Positions 1 through 10,393 of a stretch of DNA of 64,000 nt are shown here, piece by piece. The position numbers were made by a program, and so were the translations under genes. This stretch comes from Norana najaformis (lineage: Eukaryota; Annelida; Clitellata; Crassiclitellata; Hormogastridae), in NCBI GenBank assembly GCA_964023275.1, contig OZ029921.1, positions 7,822,806 through 7,886,805 of the forward strand. The letters run 5' to 3'. Under the pieces are notes generated by a model. The model had not been told where the DNA came from, ran no database searches, and was given only the letters and a program-made list of their open reading frames with translations. Each line of letters begins with the position of its first letter. The stretch's first letter is position 1.

Positions 1-362
1 CGCAAACCCACGGCCACCCGCATTAATTCGTCATCGAGTCTTAGACCGCAGGCACTTAGGCGAAGGGCAAACAGCCAGTCACCCGAATGAGGTGAAGCCA
101 CAGTCTTGACCCTGTGCCCTATGATAGTCCGACGTAATGGATGCTTGTAGGGTATTATTATTATTATTATTATTATTATCTCAATAGTAATATTATTTGC
201 CAATTTCAATAATCCAAACAGGCTGTAGGTAAATAAAAACTTCGCAGTGAAGTAAACTAATGTTCAGCAAAACATCGGCTGTGTCCATGGTTAACAAATG
301 CACAGCCTATTTTTGTTACCAGTTAATGGAACCTATAAATTGTTGCTTATTATTATTATCAT

Positions 363-442
<80 letters not shown>

Positions 443-1900
443 TATGCGTGATTTCGAAACATTCGCTGAAACGATATGAAACGAACGGACAGCATAGATT
501 ACTTAATTATAAAGAAATGCATTTTGGTTTAATATGTACATCGGAATAGCTGTTTATCGACATCTGAGTAGATACTTGAGAAGCATGTGGCTTGCAAATT
601 AGTTGGATTAAGTTTATCTTGAGTTTCACTGCGCAACAGTTGATGTGAAATTACTAACGCATAATCTTATTTATGATTACATTCCAACAACATATTCCAA
701 TTATGCATCTGATAATACAACCGTGACAAAATAGAAGGCAATCTGCATTTTAATTTCTGAGCGAAATTGCTGTATACGACAGTGCTAAAGATCCTTTGAA
801 TAAGGTAAGTCGTAACTGAAGAATCTTTTCAGGATATCTCCACAAGTTCTGTCTATGTTTCCTGTGAGTACAAAACGGGCAGATCGCATGTATGTATGTA
901 TGCATTTAAGTATTTATGCATGTATATATTTATGCATGTTCTTTTGCATGTAGTATCTATGCATGCATGTATCCATGTATGTATGTAAGAATCTTTAGTA
1001 TCGTATGGGTTGAAATATTGTAACGTCGGGCTTCCTGGCTGACATGTCGCCTGCGTAGGCCCAGTTCTGGCCGACATGAAACAAACTCTTCGGATAGAGT
1101 TGTAGACGTTTATTTGGCACCAGATGCACAGCCAAACACGAAGTCAGTCTTTACTTGCTTAAAGCTGGCCTTTATATAGGGCCATATGGACGGGAGACAT
1201 GACCATTTTTGCTCAGGTTATTCCAGCTTGCCATTTTTGGTAATCATAGCGGTTTGGCTGGGGATTCGTTACTTTGGCCTTGGAGTCCTTGGTCGGACAC
1301 CTATACAACATTCCATTTGCCTCAATGTCTTCCATTCCCTCTCGCTCTCTTTCCTTCTCTCTCTCTCTCTCTCTCTCATCTCATCTCTTCTTCCTTCTCT
1401 CATCTCTTCCTCCGAAGTCCAAAGTCATCTATCAACGCTATATATTTATGCATGCTTTATGTATGTAGATTTGCCTAACTGTAAATGCTTATATCAAAAG
1501 CCTTGGCTGACTGACAGAGCCTTTGCTTTGTAAGGCGTAGTGCATTGATTGGAGACACGGCTGAAACATCACTGTGTTCTGAGACTTAAGAAGCCGAACA
1601 CACAGTGCGGTGTTTATGTTTTCGATAGATTTCTTTATAGTAGCCGTTCAAAATAAATGTAAAGATTAAGAAGCAACAGATCAGTTCTAGGCTTTCTATG
1701 GCAGTGGTGTAGGCCTATATAGCTGTCGTAATATTCGACTTGTTTAGCAAAAAGTAATTTAGCAAAACTGGCTGTTATTGTGCTCATGCTTCAGCTACAA
1801 ATTTAAATATCTGAGGACTGATGTCAATATGGTCGTGTACTAAATGTCGGTACTGTGTTTTTCTTTCATTCTCTGGTTAAAAGAAAAAAAATTACAGACT
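1..1900. other. Spacer with microsatellites, no gene seen
   Basis: No exon with coding character was found. The stretch holds an ATT run (about 153-179), an ATT run passing into a long ACT/CTA run (about 345-441), a TATG/GCATG-rich stretch (about 884-990) and a CT run (about 1343-1405). Open frames here translate to polyleucine or polythreonine and are products of the repeats. Confidence 0.6.
363..441. repeat. (ACT)n microsatellite
   Basis: About 26 uninterrupted copies of a CTA/ACT trinucleotide follow a short ATT run. The frames through it give polyleucine and polythreonine with no flanking coding signal. Confidence 0.95.
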
Positions 1901-1910
1901 ATGAATTATA

Positions 1911-1994
1911 ATGGATCGAAAGGCTTTCATGACAGTTGGCTTTGTTATGTTTCTCGTCACCATGGTCTTGAGAAAAGCCACCACTGACAACGAG
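1911..1994 (+). CDS. Gene C exon 1: signal peptide
   Basis: 28 codons, ATG to a consensus donor GAG|GTAAGT, phase 0. It aligns with the first exon at 12105-12188 as M-x-R-[KQ]-x-F-[ML]-T-[VL]-G-[FL]-V-[ML]-[FL]-L, so the two signal peptides are homologous. Confidence 0.8.
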
Positions 1995-4099
1995 GTAAGT
2001 CTCAAATACATCCAACTATAACAATAAATTCTTTGGAGTTACCAGCATAGACTAACGGTGACATTAATATCAAGTGCAACGTGGCATATTTTCTCTGGTG
2101 CCTAAACTTTAGTGGATGAGACGGTGAATGGGAACCTCGCCAATACCTCTCGTGCCGGCTGCGCAACCTCCTAACCACGACATTGTCTGAGTTGTACCAA
2201 AAGAATACGTTGCTTAACTTCTCTTCACTTTTATGACAAAACTTGCACGATATTAATCGTAAATATATCAGGGATGAAATCAATTTGAGCCACTAAAAGT
2301 TCAAATGTATGGCTAGTTGATCAGACACGGATTTGACCAAAATACGGAGACATTAAATACCCAATATCTGTCGCAGAGCCAGAAACCATTATGATCCTTA
2401 ATAGCACAAAAGACAAGACTTGTTTGGCGAATGGAGATGCAACCGTATGCTTTGGCAAAAATACACTCGTTTTTTCTGGCTATAAGACTAAGATAAGGTA
2501 AGGTTCAAAATGGCAAGACACGAGATCTTAAAGAAATTCAAGGCGGTTGGAACGGAAAGGTAAAGAAAGCCGTATGTTTTATAGTACTATAATAGAAACT
2601 TTGGTGTTGGACGCCACAGGATGCTACCTTATCATAAGGTAAGGTAGCAAAGCAAGTTAATTACGAATTTATATGCAACTTACGCAAGTGACCAAGAGAA
2701 ACAATCGACGAGTGATAAAAATTTGTTGATTTGGCGCCTAATCAACTGTTACCCTAGAAAGATCTGTTACGTGTTACAGCTGCATCACGATCGACAGAAA
2801 CGCCCGTATTATTATGTCTGCGTCAATGGAGCAGGTCAATGTAAGTGATTTAAATCTACTGACCTGACTACTCTTATATATTTAAAAAGGAGCTTTATAA
2901 GTGTTTTGCAGTAAAGTAAGTAGCCCGGCATTACGCAGTGTTACATGATAAATGCTTACATGATAAATGCGTCTTTGCCACATGAAAATTTTCAGAAGCT
3001 CACTTTACAACGCACTTTGCAAGGCTGATCTGTGAATTCCAAACTCCAAATTTATAAAGCACTACTTTAAAACTAAGATTATTTACGAGCGCCGCGTCAA
3101 GGCAATGGGGTTGTCCAAAGATGCCATGTCAAGAACCGAGTACGGTCGCCAGAAGACCAGAGAGAGAAGGAGGAAAACAGGTGTTGTTTAAACTGAGAGA
3201 AATGGGAAAGCTGCGGATGAAATGCAACTGCATTGTAATAAACAACAAAAAGTTCAGAAACCTACGCTAAAGTGCGCTTTGGCTAATACAGCCTAATACT
3301 GTATGTGAAATCGCGCAGTAATTGTTCTATGGCTTTCTAAGTCATTCAGGTATACTAACGAAACTAATGCCGAAATGGTCTAGCTACAGTAGGCTGATGT
3401 ACACTTTCAGACAATAATCTGCATTCACCCAGAGTGTTCATCCTATGTATGCTGTATCACACCCTCTACTTTGGGTGGTTCCCTCTGGGTCCATACCCGA
3501 TGTTGTTGAATTGCGTCACCTTCGCATGAAGAACCCGGCCCTTGTAAGTTTTTGGGGCCAGAGTGTGAACGACGTAACGGTTGGAGAATCGGAGTTTACT
3601 TCGAAATTAATTAAGCTTTAGTATCGAGAGATGTCTTTTCGAAGAAGCTCCGTGATTGCATCGAGTTTATCGATCACGGGGTCCGCTGTAGAGAACTGCG
3701 GCTGTGGGGACCATCTTCGTCAGAGCGGAGTACTCCACGTCGTCCTGTTCAGGTTTTCTCTTGCCGTAAGCGATAGTGACTCGGCGCAACGTGATGATAG
3801 ACAGATCACATAAGTTTTGTCTTGTTCTTACGAAGCTACGTTGCCCTACTATACCTAAACTCACTTAGCCTAACCTATTTTTCATGATCACATCGTGACT
3901 GACCATGCCTTACGCTTCATTGTAGACTACATCATGTACATGTTTACTGAATATAGACTCAAAAGACCGTGGTCCGTGCTCAAGGTCGTGTCCTTTCCTG
4001 TGGTGGTCAGACAACTGTAGTTGTAATGGAGTCTGCTGCGAATGCTACTGCGCATGGACTGGGTCTGTCTGTCGAGAACTCTCCAGATTGCGGTACTAG
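1911..4099 (+). CDS. Secreted cysteine-rich prepropeptide, gene C (3 exons, complete)
   Basis: Joined from exons 1911-1994, 2780-2840 and 3957-4099; 288 nt, 95 residues plus stop. Exon 1 encodes a signal peptide (basic start, then an aliphatic/aromatic core). Exon 2 encodes a short pro-region with R-Q-K-R at residues 33-36, a furin-type processing site. What follows is a 59-residue mature peptide with ten cysteines, nine of them in exon 3 spaced C-x3-C-x8-C-x-C-x3-CC-x-C-x-C-x6-C. Intron phases are 0 then 1, identical to the - strand gene at 10257-12188. The start was chosen because it opens the signal peptide and gives the same 28-codon first exon as the paralogue. I recognise no named family. 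Toxin-like, antimicrobial or signalling roles are all possible and cannot be separated by sequence. Confidence 0.8.
2780..2840 (+). CDS. Gene C exon 2: pro-region with processing site
   Basis: The acceptor TTACAG| is followed by eight codons ending in R-Q-K-R, then the start of the mature peptide with its first cysteine. Donor T|GTAAGT gives phase 1. A weaker donor six bases earlier (G|GTCAAT) would keep the same phase. Confidence 0.75.
3957..4099 (+). CDS. Gene C exon 3: nine-cysteine mature domain
   Basis: The acceptor TATAG| enters in phase 1. The 46 codons before the TAG at 4097-4099 hold nine cysteines, including the CC-x-C-x-C block and a final V-C-R. Two tryptophans lie in the loop between the second and third cysteine of this exon. 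Confidence 0.82.
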
Positions 4100-4197
4100 C
4101 AAGACCAGCAGCTGCACCCATTAGCGGAAGGTCAACTTCAGCATCGTCGCCATGAATTAGAAGACATTTCATGGCTTCAATTAGAAAACATCGGTGA

Positions 4198-4212
4198 AAT
4201 AAAATTAATAAA
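4198..4212 (+). promoter_or_regulatory. Poly(A) signals of gene C
   Basis: Two AATAAA hexamers (4198-4203 and 4207-4212) lie about 100 nt after the stop codon of gene C. Confidence 0.6.
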
Positions 4213-4261
4213 CTTATTCAAATAATTTGTTTCTAGTATTTAGGTCATTTTCAAGGACATC

Positions 4262-4886
4262 ACAGGAAATGCATTGAAACAAGTAGAAACCTTTAAGTAT
4301 CTTGGGTCGATAATGAATGCTAAAGCAGAATGCAAACATGATGTTAAGAACAGGATTAAGGCAGCGTGTCAAAAAATGGCAAGACCTATCGAGCGTATTA
4401 TGCGATGTGAAAATGCCGGTTCATCTCAAAGGAAAGGTGTACAAAACAATGATAAGACCAGTGATGATATATGGAGCAGAAGCATGGACACTGACAAAAG
4501 AGCAGGAGAAGCTGCTGGAGAGAACAGAAATGAGAATGCTGCGATGGACACTTGTAATCTCACTGAAAGATAGGACAAGGAATGAGTATATCAGACAGAA
4601 ATTGGGAGTGGGATGTATATCTGACAAGGTACGAGAAGCCAGGTTGAGATGGTACGGTCATGTGATGAGGAGAGAGGAGGAAAACTGCATTAAAAAAATT
4701 ATGCAAACAGAGGTTTACGGACGCCGCAGTCGTGGACGACAAAAGAAGAGATGGGGAGACGTGATTCAGCAAGAAGCTCCTCCGATTGAAGAAAGAAGAT
4801 AATGGACAGAAATAAGTGGAAAGAAGGATTCGTGTGGCTGACCCCTCTCCTAGGAGGGATTAATTCCAGCCAAAAAGAAAAAGAAG
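4262..4886 (+). mobile_element. 5'-truncated RTE-type LINE, C-terminal part
   Basis: The 3' end of an endonuclease/reverse-transcriptase ORF. One frame (about 4274-4375) reads the ETFKYLGS motif. After a frameshift, a second frame (4317-4802) carries the TMIRPVMIYGAE, LKDRTRNEYIR and REARLRWYGHVMRR motifs typical of the region after the RT domain in these elements. It ends in an A-rich tail near 4860-4886. The catalytic RT and endonuclease parts are absent and the frame is broken, so this is a dead copy. Confidence 0.85.
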
Positions 4887-4889
4887 GAG

Positions 4890-5985
4890 AAGAAAATTTA
4901 GGGTCATTTTCAACGCCAATGTAAAATCTATAATTAGTGAAGATAACCCCTTATCTCCCCTTGCTTTATGGACGAGTCATTGTTCTTATCTTTACACAAT
5001 AGATCTTACCATCGATGTCGACATCGCTAGTTAATCAGTATACGCTGAAAAACAGGCCGTTCCTTCTTCATTCTGCTTGAAAGCAGAGTTGTTATTGATT
5101 GCCCATCGGGCATACAAATTTATGTTAAAGCGCAAAACCTTGCGATATTTGCAAAGCAAATATTAAACTGATGGTTAAAATAGAACATGCATGACCTATT
5201 TACGAATGCATGGCCATAGAGGAAACAAATTGCTTTTAAGCCTACATTAGTGACTATAGTGCTTTAAACAATGCTTAACGTTCGTGGAGCTTAGGCCTAC
5301 GCTTGTGCTGTATGTCAGTCCAGAACTGTATACTCATAAGTAGAAAATCGTGAGGCCATTTTAGAGTTTCAATTCGACTGTAGCTAAACCCAAATGACTT
5401 CAACAAAGAGGCTCACTGCTGGATATGAGGCACTTGGATATGAGGCACTAGGCAAAGTCAATGACAGAATATTGGAGCACGTTCAGTTTGATGATACGAG
5501 CCACCAGGAAAAAAGAATAGCATCTTTTGGGGCTTCACGGCAACATCGCTCGAGGCACAACGACAGCTGCCCAGATCAGAAGCCCAACTTGATGTACAGT
5601 AAGATGGTAACTTGAGGCAATGTCAGCTGCGCCAGTGTCGCCACAATACAACTATCGATCTGGCTCTACTGATCAAGGTAGAGTAGAGACAGATTGTTTA
5701 TGGCGTTTTAAACTTGACTAATTATTGATTCTAAGGATAAAACTTGCAAATTTAACTGGTTGATAGCTGAGTAAAGATGATTGTCTTTTTCAAACAGATG
5801 CTATTCTTTTTTCCTGGTTGCTCGAATAATCAAACTGAGTGTGCTACAGCCTGATCTAAGTTTCCACCTCATACTAGTATGCTATTATTGGTATATATGG
5901 TTTCGGGGTTGCAGTGTGTGGCACATAATGGAACTGGTGTCCAAGCCGTGCAGTCAGAACCATTGTTCACTGTACGTCCATCTAG
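4890..5985. other. Spacer, nothing recognised
   Basis: Short open frames at 5394-5615 and 5781-5990 lack splice signals, recognisable motifs or family resemblance. No convincing gene or repeat boundary is visible. Confidence 0.4.
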
Positions 5986-5989
5986 GATG

Positions 5990-6510
5990 AATTGAAAACA
6001 GTCCACAGGTCGTTAACTGATTCCGCAGGATGTCCTTAGCCGCGTAGGATGTCGTAGTCGACTGTGTCAAACGCGGCGCCTACACGGAGAAGAGTGACCA
6101 GTGCCGCTAGAATCAATGGCATGAGAAATGTTTGAGCAAGACCACAACTTCCTAAAACCGGGTTGCATCTTCAGCATAAAGTTACTTGTTTCTAATATCA
6201 AGCCATCTTCCGAGCAACTCTTTTCTCAATGATTTCATATGGAAAGGTGAGATTGTTGCTTGGCGCATAGCAGGTTATGTTATCTTTTAGCATTTATGTT
6301 GATGATTTTCCCAGTGCTCGAAAAGTATCTCGTCGCCTGCATTCAGGAACCAAAGAAATCAGAAGAGAATTAGAAAAGAAGTTTTAGCGAAAGAATATCA
6401 GTTTTTAGTTTGAAACCAGTCCCCAGGTCGTTCCTTAGGATGTTCTATGCCGCTTGATAAGGCTTTCGTAGTTGACTATATCAAAAGCGGAGTCTGTGGA
6501 CACAGACGCA
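5990..6510 (-). mobile_element. Relic reverse-transcriptase fragments (two related blocks)
   Basis: Blocks at about 5995-6090 and 6415-6510 are related. On the - strand they read AAFDTVDYDIL and SAFDIVNYESL, close to the A motif of LINE reverse transcriptases (F-D-T-V/I-D). Stops and frame breaks follow within 10-20 codons. Assignment to a clade is not possible. Confidence 0.45.
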
Positions 6511-7006
6511 TCCACATACCACTGATGGACTTCTTTTTTCTCAAAGGGTTTAATATGAAATAGGAACAGTTAGGAACAGTCAAACTTTATTGCGTGATGG
6601 ACTGTTGGACCTATTGTAAATATTTATAGATTAAATAAACACTGAGGAGGTTTGAAGTATGCTATACTTCTAAAAACTTAAGAATTTAACATTATTGTTT
6701 AATGTTGATGTATATATTCATCTTCTGGTTTTGCTCCAGAGAGGAGAGGAAAATGGGAACGGAGTCATGCACCGCTGATATCGTTATTGTTATTGTTTTT
6801 CTCATCATTATTGAAAGCAACAACCAAACAAATAATCAGTAACGTCACTCATTTAATTTTTCACTTATTATTTTAATACTATCATTGTTTTCTTACGTAA
6901 TTTTTGTTTTCAATGAACTTTCTAGATTCATTAGTGCATGCATATTGAATGCCTTAAAATGAAGCCAATTTTTATAATATGCCTTTCACGTGTTCTGAGG
7001 AACGTT

Positions 7007-7179
7007 TCAGACTCTGATGTAATCGATGACTTCTCGCTGTTTACAGACGGGGCCATACCACCAGTGACAATAGCAATCGCAGCATAGCAACCCTCTGTCG
7101 CACGAACACCCAATCTTACCAGCCCATCCAGGCCAGCCACACTTTACTTCACATCCGATACCAGGAATTTCAGAATAAA
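7007..7179 (-). CDS. Secreted cysteine-rich peptide, terminal exon B
   Basis: A homologue of the two other terminal exons. The acceptor TTTTTTAG| enters in phase 1; 56 codons lead to a TGA at 7007-7009. Cysteine spacing is C-x3-C-x10-C-x-C-x5-CC-x-C-x-C-x7-C, with V-C-K at the end of the framework, as in V-C-R and I-C-R of the paralogues. No signal or pro exon for it was found between it and exon 10257-10393. It could be an alternative last exon of the gene starting at 12188 (phase 1 fits), or belong to a gene whose first exons are lost or unrecognised. Loops rich in W and G differ strongly from the paralogues. Confidence 0.72.
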
Positions 7180-7479
7180 CTAAAAAATAAACAAATTTTA
7201 TTTTAATTAATAGAACATAACAGTCAAATACTAGTATTTAAATAATGAAGTACAGCAACTATGCAAGTGGGGTTAGAGGTCTGTCATGTTAAACTGAAAT
7301 ATCTCATTCAATTTTTTGCCATTCATTTTTTCATGCCTTTCAAGCCAAGGATCATTCACCTCAAAGGACAACATTGACCAGGTCTTGCGTTGGCTTCTAA
7401 TAAATAAGAACATTCGGGATGTTACAATTTTAATCATGTATAGTATTTTAGGATGTAATGACTCCGATAACGCCGTTAT

Positions 7480-7690
7480 CATAATTCACAAGGCATCAAT
7501 GAATGGTTCCAGTGAGACTGTAGTTACAAATCAAAGTGCGTTGGAGAAACCCAGTTGAAATCCGACGGATCAGGGAAACCAGAAGTCAGACTATGGTGGG
7601 TGAGCACGTTGAAAAAGGTACGTTTATGGTTAGACCTGAATGACTTCAATAAACTGACATAATTGTGCAAGAGAAGAGTGTGATGAAAAA
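7480..7690 (-). repeat. LINE/SINE 3'-tail repeat (family with CACAAGGCATCAA core)
   Basis: Shares the ordered blocks 'cgccgttatcata-ttcacaaggcatcaa', 'gaccagaagtcag' and 'ggtgagca..ttgaaaaaggta' with copies at 8498-8690, 60966-61230, 61343-61450 and others. Non-coding. Confidence 0.6.
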
Positions 7691-8390
7691 CTGAGTAGTA
7701 TGATGCACTTGTTTTAGGGTAGGATCTTGTAGGCAGTCAGTGATATCATCTGTGGAGGCTGAAACATTGAGCATTTACAAAGGGCAGTTACTGGTGGAAG
7801 AGTCGGTGGAATGCGGCTTATGATGGAAAGAAAGCTAAGCAATAATGGGAAAGTCTTGGGACCAATATGACTCATAAGGAGAGATATTTTGACAATGGAA
7901 GAGCTGGACCAGGTTATAAGGAGATCAAGTGTATGTATCATCACATAAGTTTGGAAAGAGATATACTATTTAATATTGAAGCCGGAAAGAAGATTCAGGA
8001 ATTTTTGTGATGCATTGTTCAAATTATCCATGTGTACAAAAGTCATCATTAAAGATTTGATACTTAATAGCAGAATAATAAAACATATATCTAGTTCAAA
8101 TTACATTTGGAACTGGCACCCTCTTTACAGCAACACTCAGCCAACTGCACTGTTTTTCTCTTGTTGACACCAGTTTCTGTTCCACTGTGACTTAGAGATC
8201 GGCGTGTGGCTAAAATAAGACGAAAATCATTTAAAATGAGTTTAACTGATCATTGCTTGTACCAGAGATAGAAATACTTCCTAAGAAACTGATGATGACG
8301 CTGATGATGCTGATGACACTGCTGCTGTTGATCATGATCATCATCAGCAGCAGCAGCGGCAGATGATAATCATAATTATAATGATGTGAT
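7691..8390. other. Spacer, nothing convincing
   Basis: Weak open frames at 7714-7944 and 7976-8167 have no motif or splice support. A cysteine triplet read on the - strand at about 8115-8130 lacks the spacing of the peptide family and lacks usable splice sites. Confidence 0.4.
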
Positions 8391-8442
8391 GATAATAATA
8401 ATAATAATAATAATTATTATTATTATTGTTATAATTATAGTG

Positions 8443-8498
<56 letters not shown>

Positions 8499-8690
8499 TA
8501 GAAACTTCTAATGCGCCGGTGTCTAATGCACAAGGCACCAACCGATGGCTCACCAAAGCCAAGACGCAATCGGGTCAGTATCCAGAAGGTCAGTCCACAG
8601 GACAGAGAGGTAGCCTACGGTGGATAAGCAATTTGAAAAAGGTAAGTTTTAAGTTGAGAACGAAATGTAACGAGATGTAGAACACACTTG
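8390..8690 (-). repeat. ATA microsatellite plus 3'-tail repeat copy
   Basis: (ATA/ATT)n at about 8393-8498 abuts the conserved block 'cttctaatgcgccggtgtctaatgcacaaggc', which continues to about 8690. The microsatellite sits at the 3' end of the element, as it does in the copy at 60865-61230. Confidence 0.75.
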
Positions 8691-8954
8691 CAAAAAGCGA
8701 CTGTGGCCTGAACTGAACCGATTTCAGACGGTGCAGATGACGATGTTGTAGTGCCAGCTCTACAACATCATCAAATGATGGCAGGCCACGGATCCTTTAA
8801 GAAGTGTGGTGCAGTGTAGACATTATATGAATGCAAGGCAAACAGGATCTATAGTCGCAGCTGTTTTGAATCGACAAAGTTCACCTCTTCTTCGTCTGTC
8901 TGTCATCTTGGAACAACCTCCTGCCAATTGCATATGCGCAACATTGCCCGACTC

Positions 8955-9080
8955 GCATGTATGTATTATGCATGTATGTATGTTTGTATGTGAGTATGTA
9001 TATATATATAGGTATGTAGTTAGGTAGGTAGTTAGGTAGGTAGATATGTAGGTAGGTAGGTAGGTAGATAGGTAAGTATG
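8955..9080. repeat. (GTAT)n/(TAGG)n compound microsatellite
   Basis: GTAT units pass into TAGG/TAGA units. The - strand frame through it gives a T/Y/L/S-rich product without coding support. Confidence 0.85.
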
Positions 9081-9489
9081 CAGTTTAAACCATTCGAAAT
9101 ACAACTTGAACATTGTCAACCAAGCGGGCGCAAACCTTCTTACGCTGAGTAATGTCATAGCCAAGCGTCGCAGTTCACTATAAGTGAGAGCGGAGCAATA
9201 TAAATAATGTGCTTGTATCTAATTGAATTTCTATTTATTATGAAGTATCGTTGTATACTTTTGATTCGCCTGTTCATGAATTAATTATAGTTATGCTTCA
9301 TCAAGTTATGTATTTTCGTGTAATTTTCAATATGCAAAATGAAATAACGATACGACCTGCACGGTATCTCCAATAACGAAATTATTGGGTTCCATTTCAT
9401 AGATCATTGATAGGCCTAAGAGATAAATGCATCGAAATCTGTTTCCAGGAAACAAGTCTGTATTTTCTATAATATGTCAGGTTATTATT

Positions 9490-9905
9490 GTTTTTTACCC
9501 GAGGTATTTATGATCCCTCAGGATTTCAGAAATTAGGGACTGCGTTGTTCTAGGGTGGCTAATCCTCGTTGATGTCGTGCTCAATGTCAAAAGTGCTGTG
9601 AAAAGAGATTGCCCTGAAACGTTGGATGGCCAACGATAAGCGTTATTATTATTATTATTATCATCATTATTATTTTACCCGAGGCAGAAATTATCCCTCA
9701 GGAACTAAAAAATTAAGTTATGAGTACAAAAAGATCTCTGAGAAATCAGGCCTCGTCCCAGTATTATAATTGTTATCATTATTTTTTATTGGTATTATTA
9801 TTATTATTATTATTAATATTATCATTATGGTTTTTTATTATTATAATTGTTATGATTATGGTTATTATAAGAATTTTAGTTATTATTATTACGAAAATTT
9901 GTAAA
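9490..9905. repeat. Two small 'ttttacccgagg..atccctcagg' repeat ends with ATT runs
   Basis: The block 'ttttacccgagg' followed about 15 bases later by 'atccctcagg' occurs at about 9496-9523 and 9674-9703. An inverted copy lies at about 31257-31287. Each copy sits near ATT microsatellites (about 9640-9673, 9790-9890, 31060-31205). Confidence 0.6.
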
Positions 9906-10178
9906 ACGCACAGTCACACAGAAATATGAATCTGAGGTGCGGTTAGTTAGCCGCCAGGCGAAGAAGAAGTTAGATATCCAAATGTTTGAAAGGCAGTGAG
10001 TAATAAGGAGGTCTCTGGCGTTCCTTAAAGGGAGAATAAGATTACTTTAAATTTGATCAGACCTTTTTTAATCTGATCCTGAATTCTTCAGGAAGTTAAT
10101 GCAGTTGATAGATTGGGTTAAAGAGGTTGTTCGAAGGGGTGCACGTAGCACTACACGCTAGTGATATCTAAACGTTTG

Positions 10179-10184
10179 TTTAAT
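10179..10184 (-). promoter_or_regulatory. Poly(A) signal (ATTAAA) of gene A
   Basis: ATTAAA on the - strand, about 73 nt after the stop of gene A. Confidence 0.45.
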
Positions 10185-10256
10185 GCAATTGCCAGTACTA
10201 TCGTCATATTGAGGATGGCTCTCAAGGTGAAGGTTTTCGGCCATGGATCTTCGTGT

Positions 10257-10393
10257 TTATCTATAGTAATAGTAAATATCGACTGGCCGGCATATGGCAT
10301 TGGTTGAACTGCAAGAACACTCACAGCATGGCGCCTCACACCAACAGAGGTCAGATCCATAGACGTAAGAGCAGGTAATGCTGCAGCTTCCAC
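10257..10393 (-). CDS. Gene A exon 3: nine-cysteine mature domain
   Basis: The acceptor TTTGCAG| enters in phase 1; 44 codons lead to TAA at 10257-10259. Nine cysteines include CC-x-C-x-C and a final I-C-R. The tail is acidic and then tyrosine-rich. Confidence 0.82.

Noticed and set aside
260..549. Polyleucine and polythreonine frames
   Set aside because: Translations of the ACT/CTA microsatellite; no splice, promoter or homology support.
4421..4772. - strand frames at the RTE relic
   Set aside because: Antisense shadows of the + strand LINE ORF, which has clear family motifs.
8100..8170. Possible pro/mature peptide exon with K-R and C-C-C on the - strand
   Set aside because: The frame with the cysteines has no acceptor in the needed phase, and the spacing does not fit CC-x-C-x-C.
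8344..8562. Y/N-rich frame
   Set aside because: A product of the ATA/ATT microsatellite at 8393-8498.
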